Shown one piece after another: positions 15,399 to 24,158 of a DNA stretch of 64,000 nucleotides. This DNA comes from Pseudomonas mangrovi (GTDB taxonomy: Bacteria > Pseudomonadota > Gammaproteobacteria > Pseudomonadales > Pseudomonadaceae), in contig NZ_QASN01000022.1 in NCBI RefSeq assembly GCF_003052585.1, positions 62,001 through 126,000 of the forward strand. Direction: 5' to 3'. The position numbers and the translations under genes were made by a program. Each line of letters begins with the position of its first letter. The first letter of the stretch is position 1. The notes below the pieces were generated by a model. The model ran no database searches and was not told where the DNA came from. It saw nothing but the letters and a program-made list of their open reading frames with translations.

Positions 15399-16307
15399 TT
15401 AGCTGCGTGTCTGGGTAATCCAGTCGTTGGGGAGCAGGAACATTCTCTGCACTTCGTGCCAGCTTCCATCGGCCTGCTCCTGCAGGCGTGCCAGCAGGCG
15501 AGGCCGGCTCAGCTCCGCAGGTTCGAGCAGGGCGGCGGGTCGCCCGCTTCGGCGCAGTGGCGCCAGCCAGGACAGACGCGGTACTTCAATCCATTCTTCG
15601 CCGGCTTCCGGCGACCAGTCCTGGTCCAGCTGCCAGCGGCTTCGTGGCCTGTTGCCGGTCTGACCCGGCAGGGCGGGTAGATCAACGCCGGACGGATCGA
15701 ACAGCCAGCCGCCCATCCAGAACGAGGCGTGCACCGGGCCCCTGGGCAGCAGCTCGCGCGCGGCGGGGTGCCCGGACAGCGGCAACTGGTGCCGGCACAG
15801 GTGGGCGAGCTTGAGATCCAGGCGATCGCGCGGGTTGGGGCCCCACCAGCGTACTGCGCCGTCTGTCTCGGCAACCCCCAGATAGAACTTCACCGCCAGC
15901 TCCACGTGGTGCACGCCTTCCTGATCGCGCAGCAGCAGGTCGAGTTCGCCCAGGGTCTGCGTGCCGACACGTACCGGCAGGTTGTGCGCCAGCAACTCGA
16001 CACCCGGCGCCGCCTGCAGGGCGAACTGCCAGAGGCATTCATAGTAGTGGCCCAGGCGGCGTACCGGTTGCTGTTGGAGAAAGGCGATCAGGGCGTCCGG
16101 CTTAGCGTCCAACTGCAGCAGCCAGTCGCCGAGTACCTGTGGTCTGGCCGCCCAGTCGCTGGCCTGCAGCGGGTGGCGAAGCGGGCAGGCGGCGGTCTCG
16201 ATCAGCGGCGGCGAGACCAGCGTCCAGGCAAGTTCGCGGACGGCGTCATGACGCAGTCGCAGAGGCAGTTCGGCGAGGCTGGAGAAGGGCTGCATGTTGC
16301 CGAGCAT
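15399..16307 (-). CDS. DUF1853 family protein, nuclease-like motif
   Basis: A 302-residue protein of the DUF1853 family, judged by the overall pattern (NLPVRVGTQTLGELDLLLRD and HHVELAVKFYLG). The residues G-E-L-D, then a turn, then V-E-L-A-V-K, have the spacing of a PD-(D/E)XK nuclease core (D, ExK). No such activity is known to me for this family, so this is inference. The start is ATG at 16307; an in-frame ATG at 16295 is possible. The gene is followed by a gap containing a REP element and stands alone on the minus strand. Confidence 0.78.
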   Translation of the reverse strand: MLGNMQPFSSLAELPLRLRHDAVRELAWTLVSPPLIETAACPLRHPLQASDWAARPQVLGDWLLQLDAKPDALIAFLQQQPVRRLGHYYECLWQFALQAAPGVELLAHNLPVRVGTQTLGELDLLLRDQEGVHHVELAVKFYLGVAETDGAVRWWGPNPRDRLDLKLAHLCRHQLPLSGHPAARELLPRGPVHASFWMGGWLFDPSGVDLPALPGQTGNRPRSRWQLDQDWSPEAGEEWIEVPRLSWLAPLRRSGRPAALLEPAELSRPRLLARLQEQADGSWHEVQRMFLLPNDWITQTRS

Positions 16308-16327
16308 AGCGTCTCGGCTGCAGAAAT

Positions 16328-16352
16328 GATCGGCGCCTGGCGGGCGCCGATC
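16328..16352 (-). terminator. Terminator after DUF3108 gene
   Basis: GATCGGCGCC (16328-16337) and GGCGCCGATC (16343-16352) form a perfect 10-bp stem with a 5-base loop, 14 bases after the DUF3108 stop. On the minus strand it is followed by ATTTCTG, a weak T tract. Confidence 0.65.
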
Positions 16353-16365
16353 AGGGGTGCTCAGG

Positions 16366-17085
16366 TCAGTCGCGGCTGCGACCGGTCACCTTGCGGCCGT
16401 TGACGCTGCCACTCTTGAGCATGATCTGGTACTCCTTGCCGTCCTTCTCGACCTGATGCAGGCGTACCAGCAGGTAGTCCCAGTCCTTGGCGAACCAGAG
16501 CACGGTCTTGCGGCTGCTCTGGGTCGGGTCGCGGACACGCTCGACCTTGATCGCGTCGATCAGCCCGGCACGGGTCTGCACGGCCTCTTCGCCGAGTACG
16601 CGAAAGTCGTAGACGTCGATCTCGTCACCGTCGACCACCTGGTAGCTCATGCTGGTCTTGCCTGCGGCGATGTCGTGTTGCAGCGCCTGCTGATAGGTCG
16701 ACTTGTCGAGCACGCCGAGGTTGATCGGCAGTCGCAGTGGGTCGCCGCGATCACTGCCGAGGACTTGCTTCTGGGTCCAGTCGAAGTCCTGCTCGACTTC
16801 CTTGCTCTTGCCCAGGCCATTGCGGCTGTAGCGGTAGGTCACCGGTATCAGGGTGTCGCCATCGACGCGAAAGATGCTCTCTTCGGTGAGACCGGCGAGC
16901 AGCATCGAGGCTTCGAAGTTGAGCTTCCAGCGTCCGTCGGGCAGCGCTTCCAGGCTGCGTTCGGCACTGCCGCTGACCGGCAGTTGCTTCCAGTCGGCGG
17001 TGTAGCTGGCGCTGAAGGGGGTGGGTTGCAGAGCCTGGGCGCTGGTGGCACAGAGTGCGAGAACAAGCAGCAGAGCTCGACGCAT
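16366..17085 (-). CDS. DUF3108 periplasmic protein
   Basis: A 239-residue protein with a cleavable signal peptide (MRRALLLVLALCATSAQALQ, cut about residue 19). The mature part is beta-rich, with repeated strand patterns (SYTADWKQLPVSGSAERSL, LNFEASMLLAGLTEESIF), as in the DUF3108 family of envelope proteins. It begins 54 bases after purN ends on the same strand and so may be read through from the pur operon. The function is unknown; periplasmic location is likely. Confidence 0.85.
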   Translation of the reverse strand: MRRALLLVLALCATSAQALQPTPFSASYTADWKQLPVSGSAERSLEALPDGRWKLNFEASMLLAGLTEESIFRVDGDTLIPVTYRYSRNGLGKSKEVEQDFDWTQKQVLGSDRGDPLRLPINLGVLDKSTYQQALQHDIAAGKTSMSYQVVDGDEIDVYDFRVLGEEAVQTRAGLIDAIKVERVRDPTQSSRKTVLWFAKDWDYLLVRLHQVEKDGKEYQIMLKSGSVNGRKVTGRSRD

Positions 17086-17139
17086 GGAATCTCCTTGGGT
17101 GCTGTCGTGCAGGAGCCGGGAAGGCTGTGCGGAATAAGG

Positions 17140-17790
17140 TCAGGCCGGGCGGATCTGCTCACCGCAGTTCGCCAGACGCCGTTCGTCCAGCATTGCGCCA
17201 TCGGTCGTCAGGCGCAAGCGGCCTTCGGCGAACCAGCGTACGGCGAGTGGGTAGATCTGGTGTTCCAGATGATGGACGCGTTCGGCCAGGCTTTGCGCCG
17301 TATCGTCCGCGGCCACGCGCAACACGGCCTGTACGACCACCGGCCCGCCATCGAGTTCCTCGCTGACGAAATGCACGCTGCAGCCGTGTTCCGGGTCGCC
17401 CTCGTCGAGCGCGCGCTGGTGCGTATGCAGACCCTTGTGCCGTGGCAGCAGCGAGGGGTGGATGTTCAGCAGCCGGCCCTGGTAGTGGCGCACGAAGCCG
17501 GCAGTGAGGATACGCATGAAGCCGGCCAGCACCACCAGGTCGGGCTGGTGGCTGTCTATCACCTGCATCAGTGCGTCGTCGAAGGCTTCGCGGCCGGCGT
17601 ACTGCTTGTGGTCGAGAACGGCGGTGGGAATGCCGGCGTTCTTGGCACGGGTCAACCCATAGGCATCGGCACGGTTGGATATCACCGCGCAGATGCTCGC
17701 CGGACTCTCGCCGTTCTGGCAGCTGTCGATCAGCGCCTGCAGGTTGCTGCCGGAGCCCGAAATCAGGACGACGACCCGGCAGCCCATCAA
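17140..17790 (-). CDS. purN: Phosphoribosylglycinamide formyltransferase 1
   Basis: Transfers the formyl group of 10-formyl-THF to GAR, step three of purine synthesis. 216 residues. It begins with the phosphate-binding loop SGSGSNLQAL, has the folate/catalytic motif NIHPSLLP with its Asn and His, and the segment SVHFVSEELDGGPVV with the catalytic Asp. ATG at 17790 overlaps the purM stop by four bases (ATGA), so translation is coupled. Confidence 0.96.
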   Translation of the reverse strand: MMGCRVVVLISGSGSNLQALIDSCQNGESPASICAVISNRADAYGLTRAKNAGIPTAVLDHKQYAGREAFDDALMQVIDSHQPDLVVLAGFMRILTAGFVRHYQGRLLNIHPSLLPRHKGLHTHQRALDEGDPEHGCSVHFVSEELDGGPVVVQAVLRVAADDTAQSLAERVHHLEHQIYPLAVRWFAEGRLRLTTDGAMLDERRLANCGEQIRPA

Positions 17791-18845
17791 TGTGCTTTCA
17801 GATTGTTCAGCACGACTTGTTCGGCGCCTGCCGCGGCGCTGCCGATCTGGCCGATCACCCAGGGCGACTCGCCTTCGGCACGCAGGCTGGCAAGGGCAGT
17901 GTCCACCTGGTCCTGGGCCACGCAGATGACCATGCCGACGCCGCAGTTGAGCACCCGGTGCATCTCGTGCTCATCGACGTTGCCTTTCTCCTGCAGCCAG
18001 TCGAACACCGCCGGGCGGGTCCAGCTGGCCACGTCGATGATCGCCTGGGCGCCTTCAGGCAGTACTCGCGGGATGTTGTCGAGCAGGCCGCCGCCAGTGA
18101 TGTGGGCCATGGCCTTGACCGCGCCGGTGTCCTTGATCAGCTTGAGCAGCGGTTTCACATAGATGCGGGTCGGCGCCATCAGCAGGTCGGCCAGCTTCTG
18201 GCCGTTCAGCTCGGTGGCTTCGATGTCGCTGCCGGACACTTCGAGGATCTTGCGGATCAGCGAGTAGCCGTTGGAGTGCGGGCCGGAGGAGGGCAGCGCG
18301 ATCAGTGCGTCGCCCTGGGCGACTTTGGAGCCGTCGATGATCTCGGCCTTCTCCACCACGCCGACGCAGAAGCCGGCCAGGTCGTAGTCTTCGCCTTCGT
18401 ACATGCCCGGCATCTCGGCGGTCTCGCCACCGACCAGCGAGCAGCCGGCCAGTTCGCAGCCGGCGCCGATGCCGGTGACCACGGTGGCAGCGACGTCGAC
18501 ATTGAGCTTGCCGGTGGCGTAGTAGTCGAGGAAGAACAGCGGCTCGGCACCACAGACCACCAGGTCGTTGACGCACATGGCGACCAGGTCCTGGCCGATG
18601 CTGTCGTGGCGATTCAGGTTCAGCGCCAGGCGCAGCTTGGTGCCGACGCCGTCGGTGCCGGAGACCAGTACCGGCTGGCGATAACCGGCGGGGATCTCGC
18701 AGAGGGCGCCGAAGCCGCCCAGCCCACCCATCACTTCCGGCCGCGCGGTGCGCTTGGCGACGCCCTTGATGCGCTCGACCAGGGCTTCGCCGGCATCGAT
18801 GTCGACACCTGCGTCCTTGTAGCTGATGGAGGGTTGCTTGCTCAT
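17787..18845 (-). CDS. purM: Phosphoribosylformylglycinamidine cyclo-ligase
   Basis: AIR synthetase, step five of purine synthesis, 352 residues, the usual length. Motifs: SYKDAGVDIDAGEALVERIK at the start, VSGTDGVGTKLRLA (ATP/substrate loop), MCVNDLVVCGAEPLFFLDY and GGETAEMPGMY, all standard. It is the first gene of the purM-purN operon. The divergent DUF2066 gene begins 222 bases to the right, so the shared gap holds both promoters. No PurR-type operator could be identified. Confidence 0.97.
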   Translation of the reverse strand: MSKQPSISYKDAGVDIDAGEALVERIKGVAKRTARPEVMGGLGGFGALCEIPAGYRQPVLVSGTDGVGTKLRLALNLNRHDSIGQDLVAMCVNDLVVCGAEPLFFLDYYATGKLNVDVAATVVTGIGAGCELAGCSLVGGETAEMPGMYEGEDYDLAGFCVGVVEKAEIIDGSKVAQGDALIALPSSGPHSNGYSLIRKILEVSGSDIEATELNGQKLADLLMAPTRIYVKPLLKLIKDTGAVKAMAHITGGGLLDNIPRVLPEGAQAIIDVASWTRPAVFDWLQEKGNVDEHEMHRVLNCGVGMVICVAQDQVDTALASLRAEGESPWVIGQIGSAAAGAEQVVLNNLKAH

Positions 18846-19067
18846 GGATTCGGGCCTTTGAACGGAGGGAATTCAGTACCGGCCACCAGGTGAGCTGGGC
18901 GGCCTTCGGAAAGCGCGCGATTTTATCAGGCTTGCCGCGCAGCGGCCATCGGTGCGGCTTGCATCAATACCTGCGGAATTTGCGTGGAATATCCGCCAGC
19001 GTCAGTTGCTGCTGTCTCGGCGGCTGTTTAAGGTAGGCGCCTGTTTTCCGCCTGCGAGCGATCCGCA

Positions 19068-20096
19068 ATGTTTCTCCGAGCTTCCCTGCCGGCACTTTTC
19101 CTGTCTTTCGCCAGCTTCTGTGCCCTGGCCGAACCCCTGGCGCATCTGCATCAGGTCCGCGAGCCGGCGGTCGAGGGCGTGGCACGTGACGCCATGCTGA
19201 CCCGCGCGCTGGACAGCCTGATCGTTCGTCTCAGCGGCAAGGCGGATGCGCCGCAGGCGCCTGCGCTGGCCGAACTGCGTGCCGCTCCGGAAAAGATCAT
19301 CAGCCAGTTCGGCTTCGAGGCCGACGGCTCGGCACTGGTCGTCGAGTTCGATCCGGCCAGCAGTGAGCGCGCCTTGCGCCAGGCAGGGCTGGCGCTGTGG
19401 GGTAACAACCGTCCGCTGATTCTTGCCTGGTGGCTGGAGGAGGAGCTCGGTGGCAGCACGCTGGTGGGCGATGGCCAGAGCACCGCCGAAACCCTGCGCC
19501 GCGCGGCGCAGCATCGTGGCCTGCCGTTGCGCCTGCCGCTGGCGGACCTGAACGAGCAGCTGGCGGCCACCTCCGAGGCGCTGTCCAGCGCGGAGTTCGA
19601 TGGCCTCGCCGAGGTGTCCGAACGCTATGCGGCGGATGTGTTGCTGGCGGTAGTCAGTGCCGAGCAGGACGGCAAGTGGCAGGCGCAGTGGCGCATTCGC
19701 TTCCTCGACCAGACCGCGCAGGGCAAGGTCAGTGCGGCCGACCGCGAGCAACTGGCGGATGCGGTGATGCTCGCGGTGCTGCAGCGCCTGGCCGAGCATT
19801 TCGTTGCCCCGCCGGGAGCGGCGAGCGATCTGGAAGTCTGGATCGAAGGCGCCAACCTGGCCCGCTATGCCGATCTCGAGCGCCTGCTGGACGCGCTGGG
19901 TGCGCGCCTGGTGAGCGTCGAGGGTGATCGATTGGTGTACGCGGTCAAGGCCAGCCCGGATCAGTTGCGCGCCCAGCTTGGCCTGCTGCAGTTGCAGGAG
20001 GTCGATGCGCCGGCACCCAGCGCCGAGCAACCCGCGGCTGACGGCACCACAGCGCCGGCGCAGATCCCTGCCAACCGCCTCTGGTTTCGCTGGTAG
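19068..20096 (+). CDS. DUF2066 exported protein
   Basis: A 342-residue protein with a signal peptide (LPALFLSFASFCALAEP, cut about residue 22-24). The mature part matches the DUF2066 pattern: the start VEGVARDAMLTRALDSLIVRL and the middle segment LAVVSAEQDGKWQAQWRIRF. The C-terminal tail is Ala/Pro-rich. In Pseudomonas this gene sits between purM and hda. It is followed two bases later by the phosphatidyltransferase gene, the start of a run of four closely packed genes ending with hda. Its role is unknown. Confidence 0.85.
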   Translation: MFLRASLPALFLSFASFCALAEPLAHLHQVREPAVEGVARDAMLTRALDSLIVRLSGKADAPQAPALAELRAAPEKIISQFGFEADGSALVVEFDPASSERALRQAGLALWGNNRPLILAWWLEEELGGSTLVGDGQSTAETLRRAAQHRGLPLRLPLADLNEQLAATSEALSSAEFDGLAEVSERYAADVLLAVVSAEQDGKWQAQWRIRFLDQTAQGKVSAADREQLADAVMLAVLQRLAEHFVAPPGAASDLEVWIEGANLARYADLERLLDALGARLVSVEGDRLVYAVKASPDQLRAQLGLLQLQEVDAPAPSAEQPAADGTTAPAQIPANRLWFRW

Positions 20097-20098
20097 GC

Positions 20099-20671
20099 AT
20101 GCGCAGCGTGCAGGGATTGCCGTGGCATCAGATACCCAACCTGCTGACGGTTGCGCGCATGCTGTTGAGCCTGCCGATCACCTTCATGCTGCTGGGCGAG
20201 CGCTATTCGCCAGCGCTGTTGCTGTTCGCCGTTGCCGGTATTTCCGATGCGCTGGACGGCTTTCTTGCCCGGCGCTTCGCCTGGACCAGCCGGTTGGGCT
20301 CGATGCTCGATCCGCTGGCCGACAAGCTTTTGCTGGTCACGGCCTACCTGTGTCTGACCCTGGTTCAGGTGCTGCCCTGGTGGCTGACGCTGCTGATCCT
20401 GCTGCGTGACCTGTTGATCCTGATTGGGGCGGCCTGCTACCGGCTGCTGGTTGGGCGACTCGAGTTCCGGCCGAGCTGGCTGGGTAAGTGTTCCACCGTG
20501 GCGCAGATCATCCTGATCATTGCGGTCCTGCTCGAACTGAGCCTGCTACCGGCCTTCGCGCTGGTCCGCGAGCCTATGGTGCTGCTGGTGGCGGCACTGG
20601 CATTGGCCAGTGGCGCGCACTACGTCTGGCGCTGGAGCCTGAATTTCCGTCTGGCAAGGCAAGGAGCCTGA
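20099..20671 (+). CDS. CDP-alcohol phosphatidyltransferase (PgsA-like)
   Basis: A 190-residue integral membrane enzyme that joins a phosphatidyl group from CDP-diacylglycerol to an alcohol. The signature DALDGFLAR, eight residues, GSMLDPLAD (about 47-74) contains all the required aspartates and the glycine. About five hydrophobic helices follow. It could be a phosphatidylglycerophosphate synthase paralogue; the alcohol used cannot be read. It lies two bases after the DUF2066 gene and one base before the AI-2E-type gene. Confidence 0.9.
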   Translation: MRSVQGLPWHQIPNLLTVARMLLSLPITFMLLGERYSPALLLFAVAGISDALDGFLARRFAWTSRLGSMLDPLADKLLLVTAYLCLTLVQVLPWWLTLLILLRDLLILIGAACYRLLVGRLEFRPSWLGKCSTVAQIILIIAVLLELSLLPAFALVREPMVLLVAALALASGAHYVWRWSLNFRLARQGA

Positions 20672-20672
20672 T

Positions 20673-21767
20673 ATGCCGTTGATACGACAAGGTGGCTGGA
20701 TACTGGCCGTGGCACTGCTCGGCTGGTTGCTGTATCTGCTGCATCCGGTGCTGGCACCGTTCCTCGCCGGCATCCTGCTGGCCTACATGGGCGACCCGCT
20801 GGTTGATCGACTCGAAGCGCGGCGTATCCCGCGGACCTGGGCGGTGGTGCTGGTCTTTGCCCTGTTCGGCCTGCTGGTGCTCGCTGCGCTGTTGGTGCTG
20901 ATCCCGATGCTCGGGCGCCAGTTGGTCCGGCTCTACGAACTGGCACCGCAGATGCTCGACTGGTTGCAGCTGATGGCGTTGCCCTGGCTGCAGCAGCAAC
21001 TGGGGCTGGCCGAGGATTTCTGGCGTTTCGAGCAGCTCAAGGCGACCTTCGCCGGCCAGCTCGACGGCGCCGGGGGCATCTTCGCCCGGGTGCTCGGTCA
21101 GGCCACGGCGTCGAGCCTGGCGCTGCTCGCCTGGCTCGGCAATCTGCTGCTGATTCCGGTGGTGGCGTTCTACCTGATGCGTGACTGGGACTTGCTGATG
21201 GCGAGATTGCGCGCGCTGTTGCCGCGCTCACGCGAAGCCTCGGTGGTGCGTCTGGCCGGCGAGTGCCACGAGGTGCTCGGCGCCTTCCTGCGCGGCCAGC
21301 TGCTGGTGATGCTGGCACTGGCGGTGATCTATTCCACTGGATTGATGCTGCTGGGCCTGGAGCTCGGCCTGCTGATCGGGGTCCTCGCCGGGCTCGCCAG
21401 CGTGGTGCCCTACATGGGCTTCATCGTCGGCCTGAGTGCCGCGCTGGCGGCCGCGCTGTTCCAGTTCGGCCTGGCGCCGCTGCCGCTGCTGGGGATCGGC
21501 GTAGTGTTCATGGTCGGTCAAATGCTTGAGGGGATGCTGCTGACACCGCTGCTGGTGGGCGATCGCATCGGCCTGCATCCGGTGGCGGTGATCTTCGCCA
21601 TCCTCGCCGGCGGGCAGCTGTTCGGCTTCACCGGCGTACTGCTGGCCTTGCCGGTGGCGGCGGTGATCGTCGTGCTGCTGCGCCATCTGCACGAGCTGTA
21701 TAAACTTTCCGACCTTTATCGGGAGCCGGCGGCGGTCGTCTCCGATGACCCTCCGGGCCCTGCATGA
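20673..21767 (+). CDS. AI-2E family transporter
   Basis: A 364-residue membrane protein of the AI-2E/PerM (UPF0118) family, with about eight hydrophobic segments in the usual two-block layout. Family features are VLAPFLAGILLAYMGDPLVD near the start and GLASVVPYMGFIVGLSAALAA near 240. An amphipathic soluble section lies between (about 95-140). Members export small molecules or sodium; the substrate here is unknown. ATG has AAGGAG upstream. The stop overlaps the hda start by four bases. A paralogue is present at 52541. Confidence 0.9.
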   Translation: MPLIRQGGWILAVALLGWLLYLLHPVLAPFLAGILLAYMGDPLVDRLEARRIPRTWAVVLVFALFGLLVLAALLVLIPMLGRQLVRLYELAPQMLDWLQLMALPWLQQQLGLAEDFWRFEQLKATFAGQLDGAGGIFARVLGQATASSLALLAWLGNLLLIPVVAFYLMRDWDLLMARLRALLPRSREASVVRLAGECHEVLGAFLRGQLLVMLALAVIYSTGLMLLGLELGLLIGVLAGLASVVPYMGFIVGLSAALAAALFQFGLAPLPLLGIGVVFMVGQMLEGMLLTPLLVGDRIGLHPVAVIFAILAGGQLFGFTGVLLALPVAAVIVVLLRHLHELYKLSDLYREPAAVVSDDPPGPA

Positions 21768-22468
21768 AGCCGATCCAACTGCCGCTGGGCGTGCGCCTGC
21801 GCGATGACGCGACCTTCGCCAATTACTATCCCGCCGCCAATCCGGTGGCGCTTGGCTATGTCGAGCGTCTGTGCGAAGCCGATGCCGGCTGGGCGGAGAG
21901 CCTGATCTACCTCTGGGGCGCGACGGGCGTGGGTCGCAGTCACCTGCTGCAGGCGGCCTGTCTGCGCTTCGAGCAGCGCGGCGAGCAGGCGGTCTATCTG
22001 CCGCTGGCAGAGCTGGTCGAGCACGGGCCGCTGCTGCTGGAGGGACTCGAGCAGTGCGCGCTGGTCTGCCTGGACGATGTGCAGGCGGTGGTCGGTCGCG
22101 CCGATTGGGAAGAAGCGCTGTTCCACCTGTTCAATCGCCTGCGCGATGCCGGCAGCTGTCTGCTGCTGGCGGCCGACGCGGCGCCCCGCGAGCTGCCGGT
22201 GCAGCTGGCCGACCTGAGTTCGCGCCTGAGCCTGGCGCTGGTGTTCCAGCTGCAGTTGCTGTCGGACGAGGACAAGCTGCGCGCCTTGCAGTTGCGCGCC
22301 TCGCGCCGCGGGCTGCAGCTGCCGGATGACGTGGCGCGCTTCATTCTCACCCGCGGCAGCCGCAGCATGAGCGATCTGTTCGCCTTGCTGGAGCGTCTGG
22401 ATCAGGCCTCGCTGCAGGCGCAGCGCAAGCTGACCATTCCCTTCCTCAAGGAAGTTCTCGACTGGTAA
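21764..22468 (+). CDS. hda: DnaA regulatory inactivator Hda
   Basis: A 234-residue DnaA-like AAA protein that, bound to the sliding clamp, stimulates ATP hydrolysis by DnaA and so prevents re-initiation. The N-terminal clamp-binding motif is IQLPLGV (residues 4-10). The P-loop is GATGVGRSH, with Arg in place of Lys as in other Hda proteins. Walker B is CLDDVQ, and SSRLSLALVFQL is the sensor/arginine-finger region. Its place after an AI-2E-type gene near purMN is conserved in Pseudomonas. It converges with the alpha/beta-hydrolase gene and overlaps its end by 23 bases. Confidence 0.95.
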   Translation: MKPIQLPLGVRLRDDATFANYYPAANPVALGYVERLCEADAGWAESLIYLWGATGVGRSHLLQAACLRFEQRGEQAVYLPLAELVEHGPLLLEGLEQCALVCLDDVQAVVGRADWEEALFHLFNRLRDAGSCLLLAADAAPRELPVQLADLSSRLSLALVFQLQLLSDEDKLRALQLRASRRGLQLPDDVARFILTRGSRSMSDLFALLERLDQASLQAQRKLTIPFLKEVLDW

Positions 22469-23156
22469 GGCGCACGGCGAACGCCGCGATCGCCTGAGCA
22501 CAGGCACGTGGCTCGCGCTGCAGGAGAAAGTGCGGGCCATCCAGCTCGATGCGTTGCAGGTCGCTGCAATAGTGCGCCGTGCCACGACTGGCCGCGCCGC
22601 TGACCAGGCGATCCTGGCGGGCGGCCAGCTGCAGGGTCGGTAGCGCCAGCTTCAGCGGCGGTGGTCGCATGCGGCGCAGCACCTCCAGGCGCGCGTTGAG
22701 CAGCGCCGTCGGCAGCTGCGCCACCTGCCTGCCGACCAGGGTGACCAGCTCGGGTGCGGCGCCTGGGCCAAGGCAGAACGCCTTGATCAGCCAGGGTTCC
22801 AGCAGCAGTCCGCGCAGGCTGCCGAGCAGTGCTGCCGGCGGCAGCAGCGTGCGCGGTCGTTGCAGAAAACTGCTTGCCAGGATCAGCCCGAGCGGTGCGT
22901 GGTCGAGTTCGTTGCAGAGGCGATGGGCGAGGGCGCCGGAGAAGGACTCTCCGAGCACCATGAAGGGGCCGTCGAGCGCCTCCAGTTGTGGGCGCAACGC
23001 CCGCGCCAGGCTGGCGTGATCCTGGGCGCCTGTCCCCGGCAGGGGCAGGATCAGCGGATGCAGGCTGGCGGGGAGTTCGGCAAGCAGCGGCGCGAACAGC
23101 TCGCCATCCCCGTTCAGGCCGGGCAGCAGTACCAGGCGCAGAGCCGCTGCCGTCAT
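22446..23156 (-). CDS. Alpha/beta-hydrolase
   Basis: A 236-residue serine hydrolase-fold protein. The ATG at 23156 overlaps the stop of the DUF2069 gene upstream (ATGA), which decides the start against a longer frame. The nucleophile elbow is GESFSG (G-x-S-x-G, about residue 70), the oxyanion strand is LVLLPGLNGDGELFAPL, and the late histidine is in LDGPHFLLQ (about 210). The substrate is unknown. It is the last gene of a minus-strand run arsC-wrbA-DUF2069-hydrolase. Confidence 0.85.
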   Translation of the reverse strand: MTAAALRLVLLPGLNGDGELFAPLLAELPASLHPLILPLPGTGAQDHASLARALRPQLEALDGPFMVLGESFSGALAHRLCNELDHAPLGLILASSFLQRPRTLLPPAALLGSLRGLLLEPWLIKAFCLGPGAAPELVTLVGRQVAQLPTALLNARLEVLRRMRPPPLKLALPTLQLAARQDRLVSGAASRGTAHYCSDLQRIELDGPHFLLQREPRACAQAIAAFAVRLTSRELP

Positions 23157-23560
23157 CAGCTCTCGCCGGCGAGGCGGCGGTTGTACTGGAAGCGGTAGCG
23201 GGTGTACATCATCGCCGCGCAGAAGAACAGCAGGGTGAGGCTGCACTCCAGCAGCGCGAACAGGCGCAGGTCGGGGTGGAACAGGGTGAGCACGCCCTGG
23301 ATGAAGTACAGGTTGATCACGAACAGAGCCCAGGCGTGACCGCGGGCGTTCCCCAGCAGGATGCCGGGCAGCATGACCAGCAGTGGTAGCAGCTGTATGC
23401 CGATCAGTATCCACATCGGCTTGCCGTCATAGGCGATAGCGGTGGCGATGGTCAGCAGGGCCATCAGCCCCAGGAAGCTGAGCAGGCTGAGCACGCGGGT
23501 GACGCGCAACCGCGGCTGCAGCCACTCCAGCGTCGGTAGCGGCTTGGACTTTCTAGCCAT
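23156..23560 (-). CDS. DUF2069 membrane protein
   Basis: A 134-residue membrane protein, ATG at 23560 inside the end of wrbA. Four hydrophobic helices are visible (LSLLSFLGLMALLTIATAIA, ILIGIQLLPLLVMLPGILLG, ALFVINLYFIQGVLTLF, LRLFALLECSLTLLFFCAAM), as in the DUF2069 family. A basic N terminus (MARKSKPL) points to a cytoplasmic start. The function is unknown; its place after wrbA is conserved in Pseudomonas. Confidence 0.87.
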   Translation of the reverse strand: MARKSKPLPTLEWLQPRLRVTRVLSLLSFLGLMALLTIATAIAYDGKPMWILIGIQLLPLLVMLPGILLGNARGHAWALFVINLYFIQGVLTLFHPDLRLFALLECSLTLLFFCAAMMYTRYRFQYNRRLAGES

Positions 23561-24158
23561 TGGCGGCCTCCAGTTGGCGGGCGACAAGTGCCAGACGCTG
23601 GCCCAGGGCCCGGCAGAGCTGGATTTCCTGCTCGTCGAGGCTGCGCTTGCCATCGCTGCCGGCGTGGTGGCTGGCGCCATAGGGCGTGCCGCCGCCGCGG
23701 GTTTCCAGTAGCGCGGGTTCGCTATAGGGGATGCCGGTGATCAGCATGCCGTGGTGCAGCAGCGGCAGCATCATCGACAGCAGCGTGCTTTCCTGGCCGC
23801 CATGCAGGCTCGCGGTGGAGGTGAAGACGCCAGCGGGCTTGCCGACCAGCTCGCCCGTCAGCCACAGGCTGTTGGTGCCATCGAGGAAATACTTCAGCGC
23901 GGCGGCCATGTTGCCGAAGCGGGTCGGACTGCCGAGCGCCAGGCCGGCGCAGCCGCGCAGATCCTCAAGGCTTGCGTAGAGCGGACCGTCCTCGGGGATT
24001 TCCGGAGCGGTGGCTGCGCACTCGGTGGAAACCGCAGGCACCGTGCGCAGGCGCGCCTCCATGCCGGCGCTTTCCACGCCACGGGCGATCTGCCGGGCCA
24101 TCTGCGCGGTGGCGCCATGACGGCTGTAGTAGAGCACCAGAATGTAGGGCGCGTTCAT
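23553..24158 (-). CDS. wrbA: NAD(P)H:quinone oxidoreductase, WrbA type
   Basis: A 201-residue flavodoxin-fold enzyme that reduces quinones by two electrons and protects against redox cycling. The FMN phosphate loop is YYSRHGATAQMARQIA (residues 10-25), and the later flavin loops are GSPTRFGNMAA and TSTASLHGGQE. The length is standard. It overlaps arsC by four bases and the DUF2069 gene by eight, so the four genes form one operon. Confidence 0.93.
   Translation of the reverse strand: MNAPYILVLYYSRHGATAQMARQIARGVESAGMEARLRTVPAVSTECAATAPEIPEDGPLYASLEDLRGCAGLALGSPTRFGNMAAALKYFLDGTNSLWLTGELVGKPAGVFTSTASLHGGQESTLLSMMLPLLHHGMLITGIPYSEPALLETRGGGTPYGASHHAGSDGKRSLDEQEIQLCRALGQRLALVARQLEAANG

Noticed and set aside
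16357..18162. 601-residue plus-strand frame opposite purM/purN
   Set aside because: Shadow of the purine genes; low-complexity His/Gln/Arg/Ala-rich translation typical of antisense frames.
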